The notes below the pieces were generated by a model, which ran no database searches, was not told the DNA's origin, and worked only from the letters and a program-made list of their open reading frames with translations. This document shows, one piece after another, positions 31,217-40,500 of a stretch of DNA of 64,000 nt. Made by a program: the position numbers and the translations under genes. The stretch's first letter is position 1. Each line of letters starts with the position of its first letter. The DNA is taken from positions 1 to 64,000 of IMG/VR virus record IMGVR_UViG_3300012036_000005; one strand, written 5' to 3'. Origin of the DNA: a virus.

Positions 31217-32842
31217 GTGGCTGTCGTTCAAATCTCAAGGATACAAGTTCGTAGAGGGCAAAAGAATGCAGGTTCTGGATTGCCACAACTTGCAAGTGGA
31301 GAACTTGGTTGGGCAATTGATACCCAACAACTTTATATAGGTAACGGATCTGTTAGCGAAGGTGCGCCTGCTGTTGGTAATACCGAAATATTAACTACAA
31401 ATACTGATATATTTTCTTTAATTGATACGTACACATACGATGCAGACGATTTAATAGTTCAAACCGGCAGCACTCCTACTAATCCAATTGCAAGAACATT
31501 ACAAGATAGGTTAGATGATAGAGTTTCGGTTCGTTCATTTGGAGCAACAGGAGATGGATCGGATCAAACAGAAGCTTTTCAACGGGCAATAGATCAACTC
31601 TTTATAAACACGGCTACAAAAGGCAATGCATCAAGTAGACTTATATTACACATTGAACCCGGAGAATACTTAATATCCGAAACTATCTATGTCCCTCCTT
31701 ATGCTAACATCGTTGGAGCAGGAAAAGACAAGACTATAATAAATGGTGCTAACAATATCACTGTTTTTCAAACAGTAAATTCAACCTCTGTTCCGGGTAG
31801 TCCTGCACTTGATGCTACTAGCACCACACTCAATCAAGCAAAATATATTAATATGTCGGGCTTAACTATAAACACAGTTGGAGATGAAGCCAAGGGGTTG
31901 GTTTTAGAAAGTTGCACAGATTCAATATTTCATGATATGAAAATAACAGGTGATTGGGAAAGTGGTGATGCTGTTTCAATAACAGGCATTGGTATAAATT
32001 TGAAATCACTTTCAACTCCTGTTACTTGTACTCGTAATAGATTCTCTAATATAGAAATTGTTGGATTTTCATATGGAGTTGAATCAAGATATGACATAAC
32101 CAATAATACATTTGAAGATTGTGTTTTTCAAACATTAGGGCAAGGTGTAACATTTGGAAGAAATACAAACGGGGGTGTAAGCGGACAATTTACAGGACCA
32201 CTTAATAACACAATAACAAATACCGAATTTAGAGATATAGATCAAACAGCACTTCGAGTTATCAATGGAAAGTATAATTTAAGTGAAGGTAACCATTATT
32301 ATGATATAGGCAACGACGGTGGTACAGAAGCCAGTGCTATATATTCTGTTATAGAATTTAATGATCCAACTAACAGTTCAGCAAATGATCATATTTCTAG
32401 ATTTGCATCTCTTTCAGTTGACGGTACTTATATTAACGATCCTTTTGTTCCAGATCTAGCAGGAGATGCTATAGTTGAACAGGGGTTCGTAAATAACGCA
32501 ACAATTGTTCAAACCGGAGCAGGAACTACTATATTTAGGCTACCAGCAGATTCAGACAAGTCATACGAAGTAGATTACATTTATAGATCCAATCAAGTTG
32601 ATGCTTTAAGAAGAGGAACTTTACGATTTACAGTAGATTATTCGGAATCAACAGTTGAGATAGCAGAAGAATATGAGTATAATGGTAATTCAGCATACTT
32701 GACTTCTCTTTCATTTAATGCGTCGTTGACAGATGAAGATTCTGATGCTAGTATAGATACACTTGTAGTAACTTATGAAAACACTGTGACATCGGATACT
32801 GCAAATTTTTGGTTTAAGGTAAAGACTTATTCATTGTCATAA
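31217..32842 (+). CDS. Tailspike/receptor-binding protein (541 aa)
   Basis: The N-terminus (QVRRGQKNAGSGLPQLASGE LGW) is the short beta module found at the start of Mtd-type and other tail proteins. Around residue 100, VSVRSFGATGDGSDQTEAF begins a pectate-lyase-like beta helix, with repeated NxT-type turns to about 400. It probably binds or cuts host surface glycans. Start GTG behind AAGGAG. Confidence 0.85.
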   Translation: MAVVQISRIQVRRGQKNAGSGLPQLASGELGWAIDTQQLYIGNGSVSEGAPAVGNTEILTTNTDIFSLIDTYTYDADDLIVQTGSTPTNPIARTLQDRLDDRVSVRSFGATGDGSDQTEAFQRAIDQLFINTATKGNASSRLILHIEPGEYLISETIYVPPYANIVGAGKDKTIINGANNITVFQTVNSTSVPGSPALDATSTTLNQAKYINMSGLTINTVGDEAKGLVLESCTDSIFHDMKITGDWESGDAVSITGIGINLKSLSTPVTCTRNRFSNIEIVGFSYGVESRYDITNNTFEDCVFQTLGQGVTFGRNTNGGVSGQFTGPLNNTITNTEFRDIDQTALRVINGKYNLSEGNHYYDIGNDGGTEASAIYSVIEFNDPTNSSANDHISRFASLSVDGTYINDPFVPDLAGDAIVEQGFVNNATIVQTGAGTTIFRLPADSDKSYEVDYIYRSNQVDALRRGTLRFTVDYSESTVEIAEEYEYNGNSAYLTSLSFNASLTDEDSDASIDTLVVTYENTVTSDTANFWFKVKTYSLS

Positions 32843-32843
32843 T

Positions 32844-33254
32844 ATGTTTAATGAAATTGACTACTACAGTCGATTAAAAAGTTGGAATGAACTTCGAGCT
32901 TCGCTTGAAGATTCTGACGACCCCTTTGGAGATCTCCAAAGGTTCTATAAGGAAGCGCCGCTTATTTCAATGGCAGCAGATCCTTATGATAAACTTTCTT
33001 GGCCTGATCCCTGGGAACAGATCGAGGAAAATATTTATTGTCCTTTTACGGTAGTACTGGCGATGTATTATAGTCTCCAGTTAAGTCGTCGCTTTAGTGA
33101 TAGTAAATTTGAGATACATATAGGTACGGATGGAAACAAAGAACAGATTTTGTATTTCTTGCGTGTGAACGGCCGACCAATTGGATTATGGGATGATGAA
33201 GATGTGCAAACAGTTATATCACAAGAAGTTCACATCATGCCTTCGTCCCTATAA
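32844..33254 (+). CDS. Conserved phage protein (136 aa)
   Basis: YYSRLKSWNELRASLEDSDD, then ADPYDKLSWPDPWE, a pattern I recall from T4-like marine phages. Function unknown. Begins 2 bp after the tailspike gene. Confidence 0.85.
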   Translation: MFNEIDYYSRLKSWNELRASLEDSDDPFGDLQRFYKEAPLISMAADPYDKLSWPDPWEQIEENIYCPFTVVLAMYYSLQLSRRFSDSKFEIHIGTDGNKEQILYFLRVNGRPIGLWDDEDVQTVISQEVHIMPSSL

Positions 33255-33257
33255 ATA
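33250..33257 (+). promoter_or_regulatory. Consensus late promoter box before nrdA
   Basis: TATAAATA exactly, 27 bp before ATG 33285, at the end of the preceding gene. Confidence 0.65.
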
Positions 33258-33284
33258 ACCAGCTAATTTAAAATAGGAGATAAA

Positions 33285-35588
33285 ATGTCTGACGGAATTA
33301 TGATCATTAAAAGAGACGGATCAAAGGAACCTTTAAATATTGATAAGATACACTTTGTTGTTGACGAAGCTACTAAAGGACTAGCCGGAGTTTCAGCTTC
33401 ACAAATTGAAATGAATGCAAATCTACAATTTTACGATGGAATGACAACAAAAGAAATACAAGAAATACTAGTTCGATCTGCTAATGATCTAATATCATTA
33501 GATAATCCAAACTATCAATACGCAGCCTCAAGGCTGCTTCTTTATGGAACATATAAAGAAGTTTTTGGTGGATATCAAACAATTAGCTTGCGAGAAGTAA
33601 TTGAAGACAATATACTAAGGGAAGTATACGATAAAAAAATACTTGAACTATACGATGATGTTGAACTAAAAAGATTAAACTCGTATATAAATCATAAAAG
33701 AGACGAAAACTTTACATATGCAGGATTGAGACAAGTAGTTGACAAATACCTAGTTCAGGATCGATCAACTGGGCAAGTATTTGAAACTCCTCAATATATG
33801 TACATGATGATAGCAGCAACTCTTTTCTCTGGGTATCCCAAAGAAGAACGTATGCAATTAGTAAAAAGGTACTACGATGCAACCTCATTATTTAAGATTA
33901 ACATACCAACTCCTGTCATGGCCGGAGTCCGTACTCCAATTCGTCAGTTCGCTAGTTGTGTCTTGGTTGACAGCGATGATACCCTTAATAGTATCTTTTC
34001 TAGTGATATGGCTATCGGTAGGTATACAGCACAACGGGCCGGCATTGGTATCAACGCGGGACGAATTAGAGGCGTCAATTCGAAGATCAGAAACGGAGAA
34101 ATAGCACATACAGGTGTTGTCCCGTTTCTAAAGAAATTTGAAGCCACTGTTCGTTGTTGTACTCAAAATGGAGTAAGAGGTGGTTCGGCCACTGTTCATT
34201 TCCCAATTTGGCATCAAGAAATTGAAGATATACTTGTATTAAAGAATAACAAAGGAACAGAAGATAATCGAGTAAGAAAGCTAGACTATTCGATACAATT
34301 AAACAAAACTATGTATGAACGCCTCCTAACAGGAGGTGATATCACCTTGTTCTCACCACATGATGTTCCAGACCTATATGAAGCATACTTTGGTGATCCT
34401 AATGTGTTTAAGGAATTGTATGAATCTTATGAAAGAAAAATTTCAATAAAGAAAAGAAAAATTTCTGCAATGAAATTATTTTCTGAATTAATGAAAGAGA
34501 GAGCTGAAACAGGTCGAATTTATATAATGAATGTCGATCATTGTAATACACATTCTTCTTTTGTTGATAAAATCTACATGTCAAATCTTTGCCAAGAAAT
34601 AACTTTACCAACAAAGCCATTACAGCATATAGATGATCCAGAAGGAGAGATTGCACTTTGTATTCTCTCTGCTATCAATGTTGGATTGTTAAAGGATATT
34701 TCTGAATTAGAAGATTTGTGTGATATAGGAGTAAGGGCACTTGAAGAGATAATTGATTATCAAAAATATCCAATCCTGGCAGCAGAAATATCAACTAAGA
34801 AACGCCGTTCTCTAGGAATAGGTTATATAGGATTGGCACATTATCTAGCCAAGAACAAAGTTAAGTATTCAGATCCAAAGGCATGGGAGTCTGTACATGA
34901 GCTAACAGAAGCTTTTCAATATTATCTACTCAAAGCATCTAACAAGTTAGCTAAGGAAAGGGGACCTTGTGAAGGTTATAACCAAACCAAATACTCACAA
35001 GGATTACTACCAATTGATCATTACAAAAAGGATTTAGATAATGTCGTACCAAATACACTCAGATTTGATTGGGAGCAGCTTCGTTCGGACATTCAAGAGT
35101 CGGGATTACGGCACTCAACATTGTCAGCACAGATGCCATCGGAGAGCAGTTCCGTTGTGTCGAATGCAACAAACGGAATTGAACCGCCGCGCGGATACTT
35201 GTCCGTTAAGAAGTCAAAAAAAGGCCCTCTTAAACAGATTGTTCCACAATATCAAACTCTTCGTAACTACTATACATTGTTATGGGAAATGCCCTCCAAC
35301 GAAGGATACATCAACATTGTTGCCGTCATGCAAAAGTTCTTTGACCAAAGTATCTCAGGAAACTGGAGTTACAATCCAACACAATTCGAAAACAACGAAG
35401 TACCAATGTCCGTAATGATGAAAGACTTGTTACAAACCTATAAATTAGGATGGAAGACTTCTTATTACTTAAACACTTATGATTATAAAACTGATGATGA
35501 AATAGTATTTGAAGAAGAAAAGATAGCTGTTCCTTTAAAATTAGAAATAATGGAAGATGCAGAAGATTGTGAAGCTTGTAATATATAA
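33285..35588 (+). CDS. nrdA: Class Ia ribonucleotide reductase, large subunit (767 aa)
   Basis: NrdA reduces ribonucleotides to deoxyribonucleotides with NrdB. An N-terminal ATP-cone (residues 4-90) is followed by FASCVLVDS (about 222-230, active cysteine), SNLCQEITLP (about 433-442, N-C-E radical cysteine site) and LCILSAIN (about 458-465, partner cysteine). The tail CEACNI carries the C-x-x-C redox pair. Length is normal. GGAG site; operon with nrdB and grx. Confidence 0.97.
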   Translation: MSDGIMIIKRDGSKEPLNIDKIHFVVDEATKGLAGVSASQIEMNANLQFYDGMTTKEIQEILVRSANDLISLDNPNYQYAASRLLLYGTYKEVFGGYQTISLREVIEDNILREVYDKKILELYDDVELKRLNSYINHKRDENFTYAGLRQVVDKYLVQDRSTGQVFETPQYMYMMIAATLFSGYPKEERMQLVKRYYDATSLFKINIPTPVMAGVRTPIRQFASCVLVDSDDTLNSIFSSDMAIGRYTAQRAGIGINAGRIRGVNSKIRNGEIAHTGVVPFLKKFEATVRCCTQNGVRGGSATVHFPIWHQEIEDILVLKNNKGTEDNRVRKLDYSIQLNKTMYERLLTGGDITLFSPHDVPDLYEAYFGDPNVFKELYESYERKISIKKRKISAMKLFSELMKERAETGRIYIMNVDHCNTHSSFVDKIYMSNLCQEITLPTKPLQHIDDPEGEIALCILSAINVGLLKDISELEDLCDIGVRALEEIIDYQKYPILAAEISTKKRRSLGIGYIGLAHYLAKNKVKYSDPKAWESVHELTEAFQYYLLKASNKLAKERGPCEGYNQTKYSQGLLPIDHYKKDLDNVVPNTLRFDWEQLRSDIQESGLRHSTLSAQMPSESSSVVSNATNGIEPPRGYLSVKKSKKGPLKQIVPQYQTLRNYYTLLWEMPSNEGYINIVAVMQKFFDQSISGNWSYNPTQFENNEVPMSVMMKDLLQTYKLGWKTSYYLNTYDYKTDDEIVFEEEKIAVPLKLEIMEDAEDCEACNI

Positions 35589-35591
35589 TTC

Positions 35592-35619
35592 TTGACAAAT
35601 TGCACAAAGACGTTATTAT
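35592..35619 (+). promoter_or_regulatory. Sigma70-type promoter for nrdB
   Basis: TTGACA (35592-35597), 16-bp spacer, TATTAT (35614-35619). Confidence 0.7.
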
Positions 35620-35640
35620 AAACTATAAGAAGGAACAAGA

Positions 35641-36744
35641 ATGGGTAAAACTGTATTCAATACTAATAAGGTAGATTTCACTAAACAACATATGTTCTTT
35701 GGTGAAGATCAAAATACACAAAGATATGATACATTTAAGTTTCCAGTATACGACAAGTTAAATCAAACTATGCTTGGATATTTCTGGAGACCTGAAGAAG
35801 TAAGTTTACAAAAAGACAGAGCAGACTATCAAAGTTTTCGTCCTGAACAAAAACACATATTTACTGCTAATTTGAAGTATCAAACCCTTCTAGACAGCGT
35901 GCAGGGTCGGGGACCATGCCTAGCATTCCTCCCTCACGTTTCGTTACCAGAGCTAGAAGGATGCATCGTCACTTGGGATTTCTTTGAGACGATCCACTCA
36001 CGTTCATACACGCATATAATGAAAAACATCTATGCGGATCCGAGTGAGGTGTTTGATACTATACTTGATGACCAAGAGATACTAAAACGAGCAGCCAGTG
36101 TTACTAAAAATTATGATACCTTTACTAACACAGCTGATGAATGGTTTCACCACGGTCGAGGGTCATTGCACGAAGTAAAAAAGAAACTTTACCTTGCAAT
36201 GATGAATGTAAATATTCTCGAAGGATTGCGATTTTATGTTTCTTTTGCATGTACTTTTGCATTCGGAGAACTTAAAATAATGGAAGGTTCAGCTAAGATC
36301 ATTTCTCTTATAGCAAGAGATGAAGCACAACATTTGGCACTAAGCACACACATTCTTAAGAATTGGTCACAAGGTAAAGATGATCCCGAAATGGTTGAGA
36401 TCGCAAAAGAATGTCGTGAAGAAGTAATTGAAATGTGGAAAAATTGTGTGCTTGAAGAAAAGGCTTGGGCAAAACATCTTTTTAAGGATGGTTCAATAAT
36501 TGGATTAAATGAAACATTGTTGCATCAATATGTAGAATATATTGCCAATAGAAGATTAAAAGCATTAGGATACGAAGCAATATTTGATGCACCTGTTAAT
36601 ACAAATCCATTGCCATGGACTCAACATTGGTTAAGTTCAAGTGGATTACAAGTGGCTCCACAAGAAACAGAAGTCGAATCTTATATTATCGGCGGCATTA
36701 AACAAGACGTTAGCGGAGATACTTGGAAAGGATTTGAACTATGA
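35641..36744 (+). CDS. nrdB: Class Ia ribonucleotide reductase, small subunit (367 aa)
   Basis: The E. coli-like blocks YFWRPEEVSL, KYQTLLDSVQGRGP and WDFFETIHSRSYTHI, and the later RDEAQHLALST, supply the diiron ligands. It generates the tyrosyl radical used by NrdA. The stop overlaps the next ATG. Confidence 0.97.
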   Translation: MGKTVFNTNKVDFTKQHMFFGEDQNTQRYDTFKFPVYDKLNQTMLGYFWRPEEVSLQKDRADYQSFRPEQKHIFTANLKYQTLLDSVQGRGPCLAFLPHVSLPELEGCIVTWDFFETIHSRSYTHIMKNIYADPSEVFDTILDDQEILKRAASVTKNYDTFTNTADEWFHHGRGSLHEVKKKLYLAMMNVNILEGLRFYVSFACTFAFGELKIMEGSAKIISLIARDEAQHLALSTHILKNWSQGKDDPEMVEIAKECREEVIEMWKNCVLEEKAWAKHLFKDGSIIGLNETLLHQYVEYIANRRLKALGYEAIFDAPVNTNPLPWTQHWLSSSGLQVAPQETEVESYIIGGIKQDVSGDTWKGFEL

Positions 36745-37139
36745 TTGGTAACTGGAATAAGATAAAAAATACTTTAGTAGTGGATTTAGAACAAGATAGA
36801 AGAAAACCATTTTTAGAAGTATTAGATCTTTATATGGAAAAGGTAAAACTACAAACTAATAATGAGTATGATTTGAATTTGCTTCATAAGATTTTCATTC
36901 CAGTAATGCGAGTTGCATACGGGAAGATAGATGATGTAATGGATCCTGAAGAATTTTTTAAATTAACACTTGAAACGATTAAAATAGAAAAAGTACCAAC
37001 ACCTACATTAGGTGACCATAAATTTGAAATTTTTGAGGAAGATGATCTTCCTCAACCTAAACCTGATGAAAATTTAATATCCAAACAATTAGGTGAGATA
37101 GCAAATACCATTATTTTTAGAGCTAACAGGAGATCTTAA
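36741..37139 (+). CDS. Hypothetical protein in the nrd cluster (132 aa)
   Basis: Helical, acidic C-terminal part (EIFEEDDLPQPKPDEN). ATGA overlap with nrdB and TAATG overlap with glutaredoxin place it inside the nrd operon, but nothing shows its role. Confidence 0.8.
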   Translation: MIGNWNKIKNTLVVDLEQDRRKPFLEVLDLYMEKVKLQTNNEYDLNLLHKIFIPVMRVAYGKIDDVMDPEEFFKLTLETIKIEKVPTPTLGDHKFEIFEEDDLPQPKPDENLISKQLGEIANTIIFRANRRS

Positions 37140-37384
37140 TGGATACTATTATATGGACAAAGAAACATTGTCCTTTTTGTGTAAGAGCAAAAGAATTATT
37201 CGATAGTAAAAAAATTGAATATGAAGAACGTGTAATTGGTGAGCAATGGACGCGTGATCAGCTATTAGAAGCGGCACCAGAAGCTAAAACTGTGCCTCAG
37301 ATATGGCTTAGAGGAAAATACATAGGTGGATATGATGATCTACAACAGTATTATGAAGACCACAATATGTGGGGAGAAAATTAA
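37139..37384 (+). CDS. grx: Glutaredoxin (81 aa)
   Basis: CPFC active site at residues 11-14, the cis-proline block KTVPQIWL and GGYDDLQ. Likely re-reduces NrdA. Coupled to upstream nrd genes by TAATG. Confidence 0.95.
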   Translation: MDTIIWTKKHCPFCVRAKELFDSKKIEYEERVIGEQWTRDQLLEAAPEAKTVPQIWLRGKYIGGYDDLQQYYEDHNMWGEN

Positions 37385-37672
37385 TTGATAATTGAAAAGA
37401 AATTTGCAACAAACGACACTGTTTCTATAAAGCTTTCGTCTGGGGAAGAAATCGTTGGACGATTTGTGTCTATGTCAGATTCAGAAGTTATAATAAGCAA
37501 ACCAATGAGTTTACTTGCTACACAAAACGGAATGGGGCTTTCCCCATTTATGTTTACAGTTTCGATGGATAATAAATTTCCATTTAATCGAAATTTAATT
37601 TCAGTAATGATTCCAACGGAATCTAATATGGCTAGTCAATATATTGAACAAACATCTGGATTAAAGTTCTAA
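37385..37672 (+). CDS. LSm/Hfq-like small protein (95 aa)
   Basis: The core DTVSIKLSSGEEIVGRFVSM followed by EVIISKPMSL resembles the Sm1 motif; Sm2 is less clear. Might bind RNA. Start TTG right after the glutaredoxin stop. Confidence 0.65.
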   Translation: MIIEKKFATNDTVSIKLSSGEEIVGRFVSMSDSEVIISKPMSLLATQNGMGLSPFMFTVSMDNKFPFNRNLISVMIPTESNMASQYIEQTSGLKF

Positions 37673-38383
37673 ATGGCCGATCCGATAGAGTTACCAAGTT
37701 TTGTATCTGAGGGGATAGCTTCTCTCGAAACAGGTACAGAATCTTTGTGCAAAGCAACTTCTAATTTTTGTCAATTTGGTAGCACTCTAAATTCTTTATT
37801 ACCTGATCTACCAGACTTTAGTCAAATAACAGCAGCAATAGAAGAAGCTATGGGAGCCGCATCTACAGCAATTGGTACCATTACAAAAGCCATAAATGAT
37901 GCCCTTGCACCGGTTTATGAAATAATTGATCAAATTAATACTGCAATAGAAAATGCAATTGGAGCAGTGGCTGATGCACTTTCTGCAGCCGGTAGTGCAA
38001 TAATGGATACTCTTGGTTCTGCATTTGAAACTTTCAATGCCGCAATAGCAAGTCTTACTGGAGCAGTTCAAGGGGTAATTGATTTAGCTGTAGGTGAGCT
38101 TTCAAATCTAGTTTCTAATATAAAAATATCAACTTGTGAAGAAGCTGCTTCGTCAGTTGCTAGTATCCCAGAAGGTGCAAGTGGATTTATTGACGAGATT
38201 TCTAATGGGATAGCAGGCGGAATTGATTCCTTTAGTTCTAATTTTGGGCCCGGAGTTGAATCAGCACTGTTAGGTAGCAGTACATCAATTAATAATGCTA
38301 CTTCAACCGCTTCTTCGGCATCTGAAACAGTTATCGTAGAGATTGCCGATCAATTGTCAGCTTTGGGATCATTAATAATATGA
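37673..38383 (+). CDS. Ala/Ser-rich probable virion protein (236 aa)
   Basis: Long helical Ala/Ile/Ser-rich sequence (AIEEAMGAASTAIGTITKAI) with few charges, placed directly before the PAAR gene. A baseplate or tail-hub component is likely from context; no family recognised. Confidence 0.7.
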   Translation: MADPIELPSFVSEGIASLETGTESLCKATSNFCQFGSTLNSLLPDLPDFSQITAAIEEAMGAASTAIGTITKAINDALAPVYEIIDQINTAIENAIGAVADALSAAGSAIMDTLGSAFETFNAAIASLTGAVQGVIDLAVGELSNLVSNIKISTCEEAASSVASIPEGASGFIDEISNGIAGGIDSFSSNFGPGVESALLGSSTSINNATSTASSASETVIVEIADQLSALGSLII

Positions 38384-38688
38384 GTTTTAGACCCACAGCA
38401 AGGCTAGGAGATAGAACACATGGAGTCTGTTATGCACATGATAGTCCCTTAACAGTTGGTGGTACTATCATAACAGCTTCCCCTAATGTTTTTACAAACA
38501 ACAGAGGTACTGCTCGAATTGGAGATATTGTTTTAGCTGACTGCGGTCATCAAAGTTCAATAATAACAGGATCGCCTACAGTTTTAGCAAATAATAGACT
38601 TGTTGCTCGAATTGGAGACAAGACTGATGGATCACCATATGACGCAGAAATTATAACTGCATCACCCGATACATTTAAAGAACCATAA
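38380..38688 (+). CDS. PAAR-domain spike-tip protein (102 aa)
   Basis: Three PAAR-like repeats: TARLGDRTHG, TARIGDIVLADCGH and VARIGDKTDG, with ITASPNV/ITGSPTV strands. PAAR proteins cap the central spike (T4 gp5.4 type). ATGA overlap with the upstream gene. Confidence 0.92.
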   Translation: MSFRPTARLGDRTHGVCYAHDSPLTVGGTIITASPNVFTNNRGTARIGDIVLADCGHQSSIITGSPTVLANNRLVARIGDKTDGSPYDAEIITASPDTFKEP

Positions 38689-38696
38689 GAGGAAAA

Positions 38697-39269
38697 ATGC
38701 AAAATTTTCAACGAATACTAACTGACGTAGACGGTGTTTTATTAGAGTGGGAATCTGCTTTCCACGCATGGATGAAAGAAAAAGGATATAATCAGTTAGA
38801 AGACCCGGAAGTTTCTTATCATCTAGACAGCTATTACAATTTAGATTCTTTGCGCGTAAAGGAATTGATATCACAATTTAATGAAAGTGCATGGATTGGT
38901 TATTTAAAACCATTGAGAGATAGTGTCAATGTTGTTCAAGAAATATACATTGAACATCATCATTTTGAAGCTATAACTTCTTTATCACTTGATCATTGGG
39001 CAGGTGAGCTAAGAAGAAGAAATCTTGAAAGATGGTTTGGACCTGCCGTAAGAAGATGTCGGTGTATTGGAACCGGGGCCGACAAAGATGACATCTTAAA
39101 AGAATATGAACCAAGCTGGTGGATTGAAGATAAACCAGAAAATTGTGATGCAGGGCTAAAAGCTGGACATCGCCCAATATTAATGGATCACGAACATAAC
39201 CGTTGGTACAGCAACCCCAATGTTATAAGAGTTAAAAATTGGAAAGAAATAAAGGAAATCGTTTTATGA
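38697..39269 (+). CDS. HAD-superfamily phosphatase-like protein (190 aa)
   Basis: LTDVDGVLLEW (motif I, D-x-D), AITSLS (motif II) and WWIEDKPENCDAG (motif IV) are in HAD order. Perhaps a 5'-nucleotidase; substrate unknown. ATGA overlap with the next gene. Confidence 0.8.
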   Translation: MQNFQRILTDVDGVLLEWESAFHAWMKEKGYNQLEDPEVSYHLDSYYNLDSLRVKELISQFNESAWIGYLKPLRDSVNVVQEIYIEHHHFEAITSLSLDHWAGELRRRNLERWFGPAVRRCRCIGTGADKDDILKEYEPSWWIEDKPENCDAGLKAGHRPILMDHEHNRWYSNPNVIRVKNWKEIKEIVL

Positions 39270-39442
39270 CTACACATGAAGAAATAGTACAAGCATTCAA
39301 TAATTATTTGTTTGAAGTTCAATCATTTGAAGATAAGAATGTAAAGGCAGCAGCAGCTAGAGCAAGAAAAGCACTTGGTGATCTTGGTAAGTTGTCTAAG
39401 AATAGAAGAGCAGAAATCCAAGAACGAAAGAATGGTATGTAA
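39266..39442 (+). CDS. Small basic helical protein (58 aa)
   Basis: ATG at 39266 overlaps the HAD stop. VKAAAARARKALGDLGKLSK and RAEIQERKNGM resemble short histone-like proteins of T4-like phages. Possibly DNA-binding. Confidence 0.75.
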   Translation: MTTHEEIVQAFNNYLFEVQSFEDKNVKAAAARARKALGDLGKLSKNRRAEIQERKNGM

Positions 39443-39656
39443 TGACAACAAATGTCGGTTTTGAAGTAGAAGATATGCATCTTTATTCGAAGAATTGATA
39501 AAAAATCAAATTATTAGTTTTTCAAAAAATAAAATGTCTTCACCTAATGTTTATAAAACTAATTTTTCATTAACTGGTGTTTTTATTTCTGAAGTCAGTT
39601 ATCATGACAACGGAGATATAAAGAGTGTAAAACTCAGAGTTGATCAGGTTACTTAA
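39442..39656 (+). pseudogene. Probably frameshifted small phage gene
   Basis: Frame 1 starts at ATG 39442 (TAATG overlap) and reads MTTNVGFEVEDMHLYSKN before a stop. The -1 frame is open from 39465 to TAA at 39654 (RYASLFEELIKN, then ISFSKNKMSSPNVYKTNF). The two parts read as one protein if a base is missing near 39475. Alternatively a 40-aa protein starts at ATG 39534. Confidence 0.45.
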
Positions 39657-39664
39657 AGATCAAA

Positions 39665-39671
39665 CTAAATA
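39665..39671 (+). promoter_or_regulatory. Late-type promoter box before the VWA gene
   Basis: CTAAATA; the predicted mRNA would begin inside the hairpin at 39673-39700. Confidence 0.6.
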
Positions 39672-39672
39672 A

Positions 39673-39700
39673 TAGTAGGGAACGCGGTTGTTCCCTACTA
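39673..39700 (+). other. Hairpin at the 5' end of the VWA transcript
   Basis: TAGTAGGGAAC and GTTCCCTACTA form an 11-bp stem with a 6-nt loop. No U-tract follows, so it is more likely a 5' mRNA-stabilising or regulatory hairpin than a terminator. Confidence 0.6.
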
Positions 39701-39744
39701 CAAAAAGTCCACAAGGATGTGGCAGAACATAAAGGAGCCAAACA

Positions 39745-40500
39745 ATGGCTAAATTACCAAATCCCTTTCCGAGAATCTCGACCACTACGGTCACTACAAC
39801 TAAAACAAAGAACGAAAAGATCACAAATGGTGTTTCTGCAGGTTATAACGGAACACTTATCGCTTTCGTCTTAGACGAATCCGGGTCTATGAACAACGCA
39901 TGGGATTCTACTATAGAAGGATTCAATGGCTTTGTCTCAGGACAAAAGAAGACTGAAGGCGAGGCTAAGCTAATGGTGAATAAGTTTGAAGGTGGTAACA
40001 TCGTTGACTTGTGGGGAATGAAGGATATCAATTCTGCTCCTCCGTTGAGTGTTGATAATTATCGTCCATCTGGCGGAACTAATCTTAATGATGCTATAGG
40101 CCAGACGATAGAAGAGATTGACGCGCATCTTAAGACAATGAAAAAGAAAGAGCGTCCAGCTGTGATGATAGTTATCATGACAGATGGTTATGAGAACCAG
40201 AGTCGCAATTACAAAACAGAAGAGATAAAAGAGTTGATCAAGCTGCGCGAAAAGAAAGACTGGGGGTTCACTTTCATTGGTGCTGATGTTGATGCGTTTG
40301 CAGCAAGTTCAAACTATGGTATGAACGCAAACAACACCATGCAATACAGCAAGAGATCAACCTCTGAAGCTTTTGCAAGCATGAGTGCATCAACTACCCG
40401 TTTCCGTTTAGCAAAGTCAATAGGTATGGATACTCAAGGATATTATGCATCTGGTGTTTTTACAGACGAAGAACGTAACAAAAGTAATGGCGGTGAATAA
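39745..40500 (+). CDS. VWA-domain protein (251 aa)
   Basis: FVLDESGSMNNAW (MIDAS D-x-S-x-S) near residue 37, SGGTNLNDAI near 110 and VIMTDGYENQS near 146 make a complete metal-binding VWA domain. AAAGGAG site. Overlaps the next gene; perhaps a two-protein complex. Confidence 0.88.
   Translation: MAKLPNPFPRISTTTVTTTKTKNEKITNGVSAGYNGTLIAFVLDESGSMNNAWDSTIEGFNGFVSGQKKTEGEAKLMVNKFEGGNIVDLWGMKDINSAPPLSVDNYRPSGGTNLNDAIGQTIEEIDAHLKTMKKKERPAVMIVIMTDGYENQSRNYKTEEIKELIKLREKKDWGFTFIGADVDAFAASSNYGMNANNTMQYSKRSTSEAFASMSASTTRFRLAKSIGMDTQGYYASGVFTDEERNKSNGGE

Noticed and set aside
34100-34660. Leftward frames antisense to nrdA
   Set aside because: Shadows of a strongly conserved gene; no start signals.
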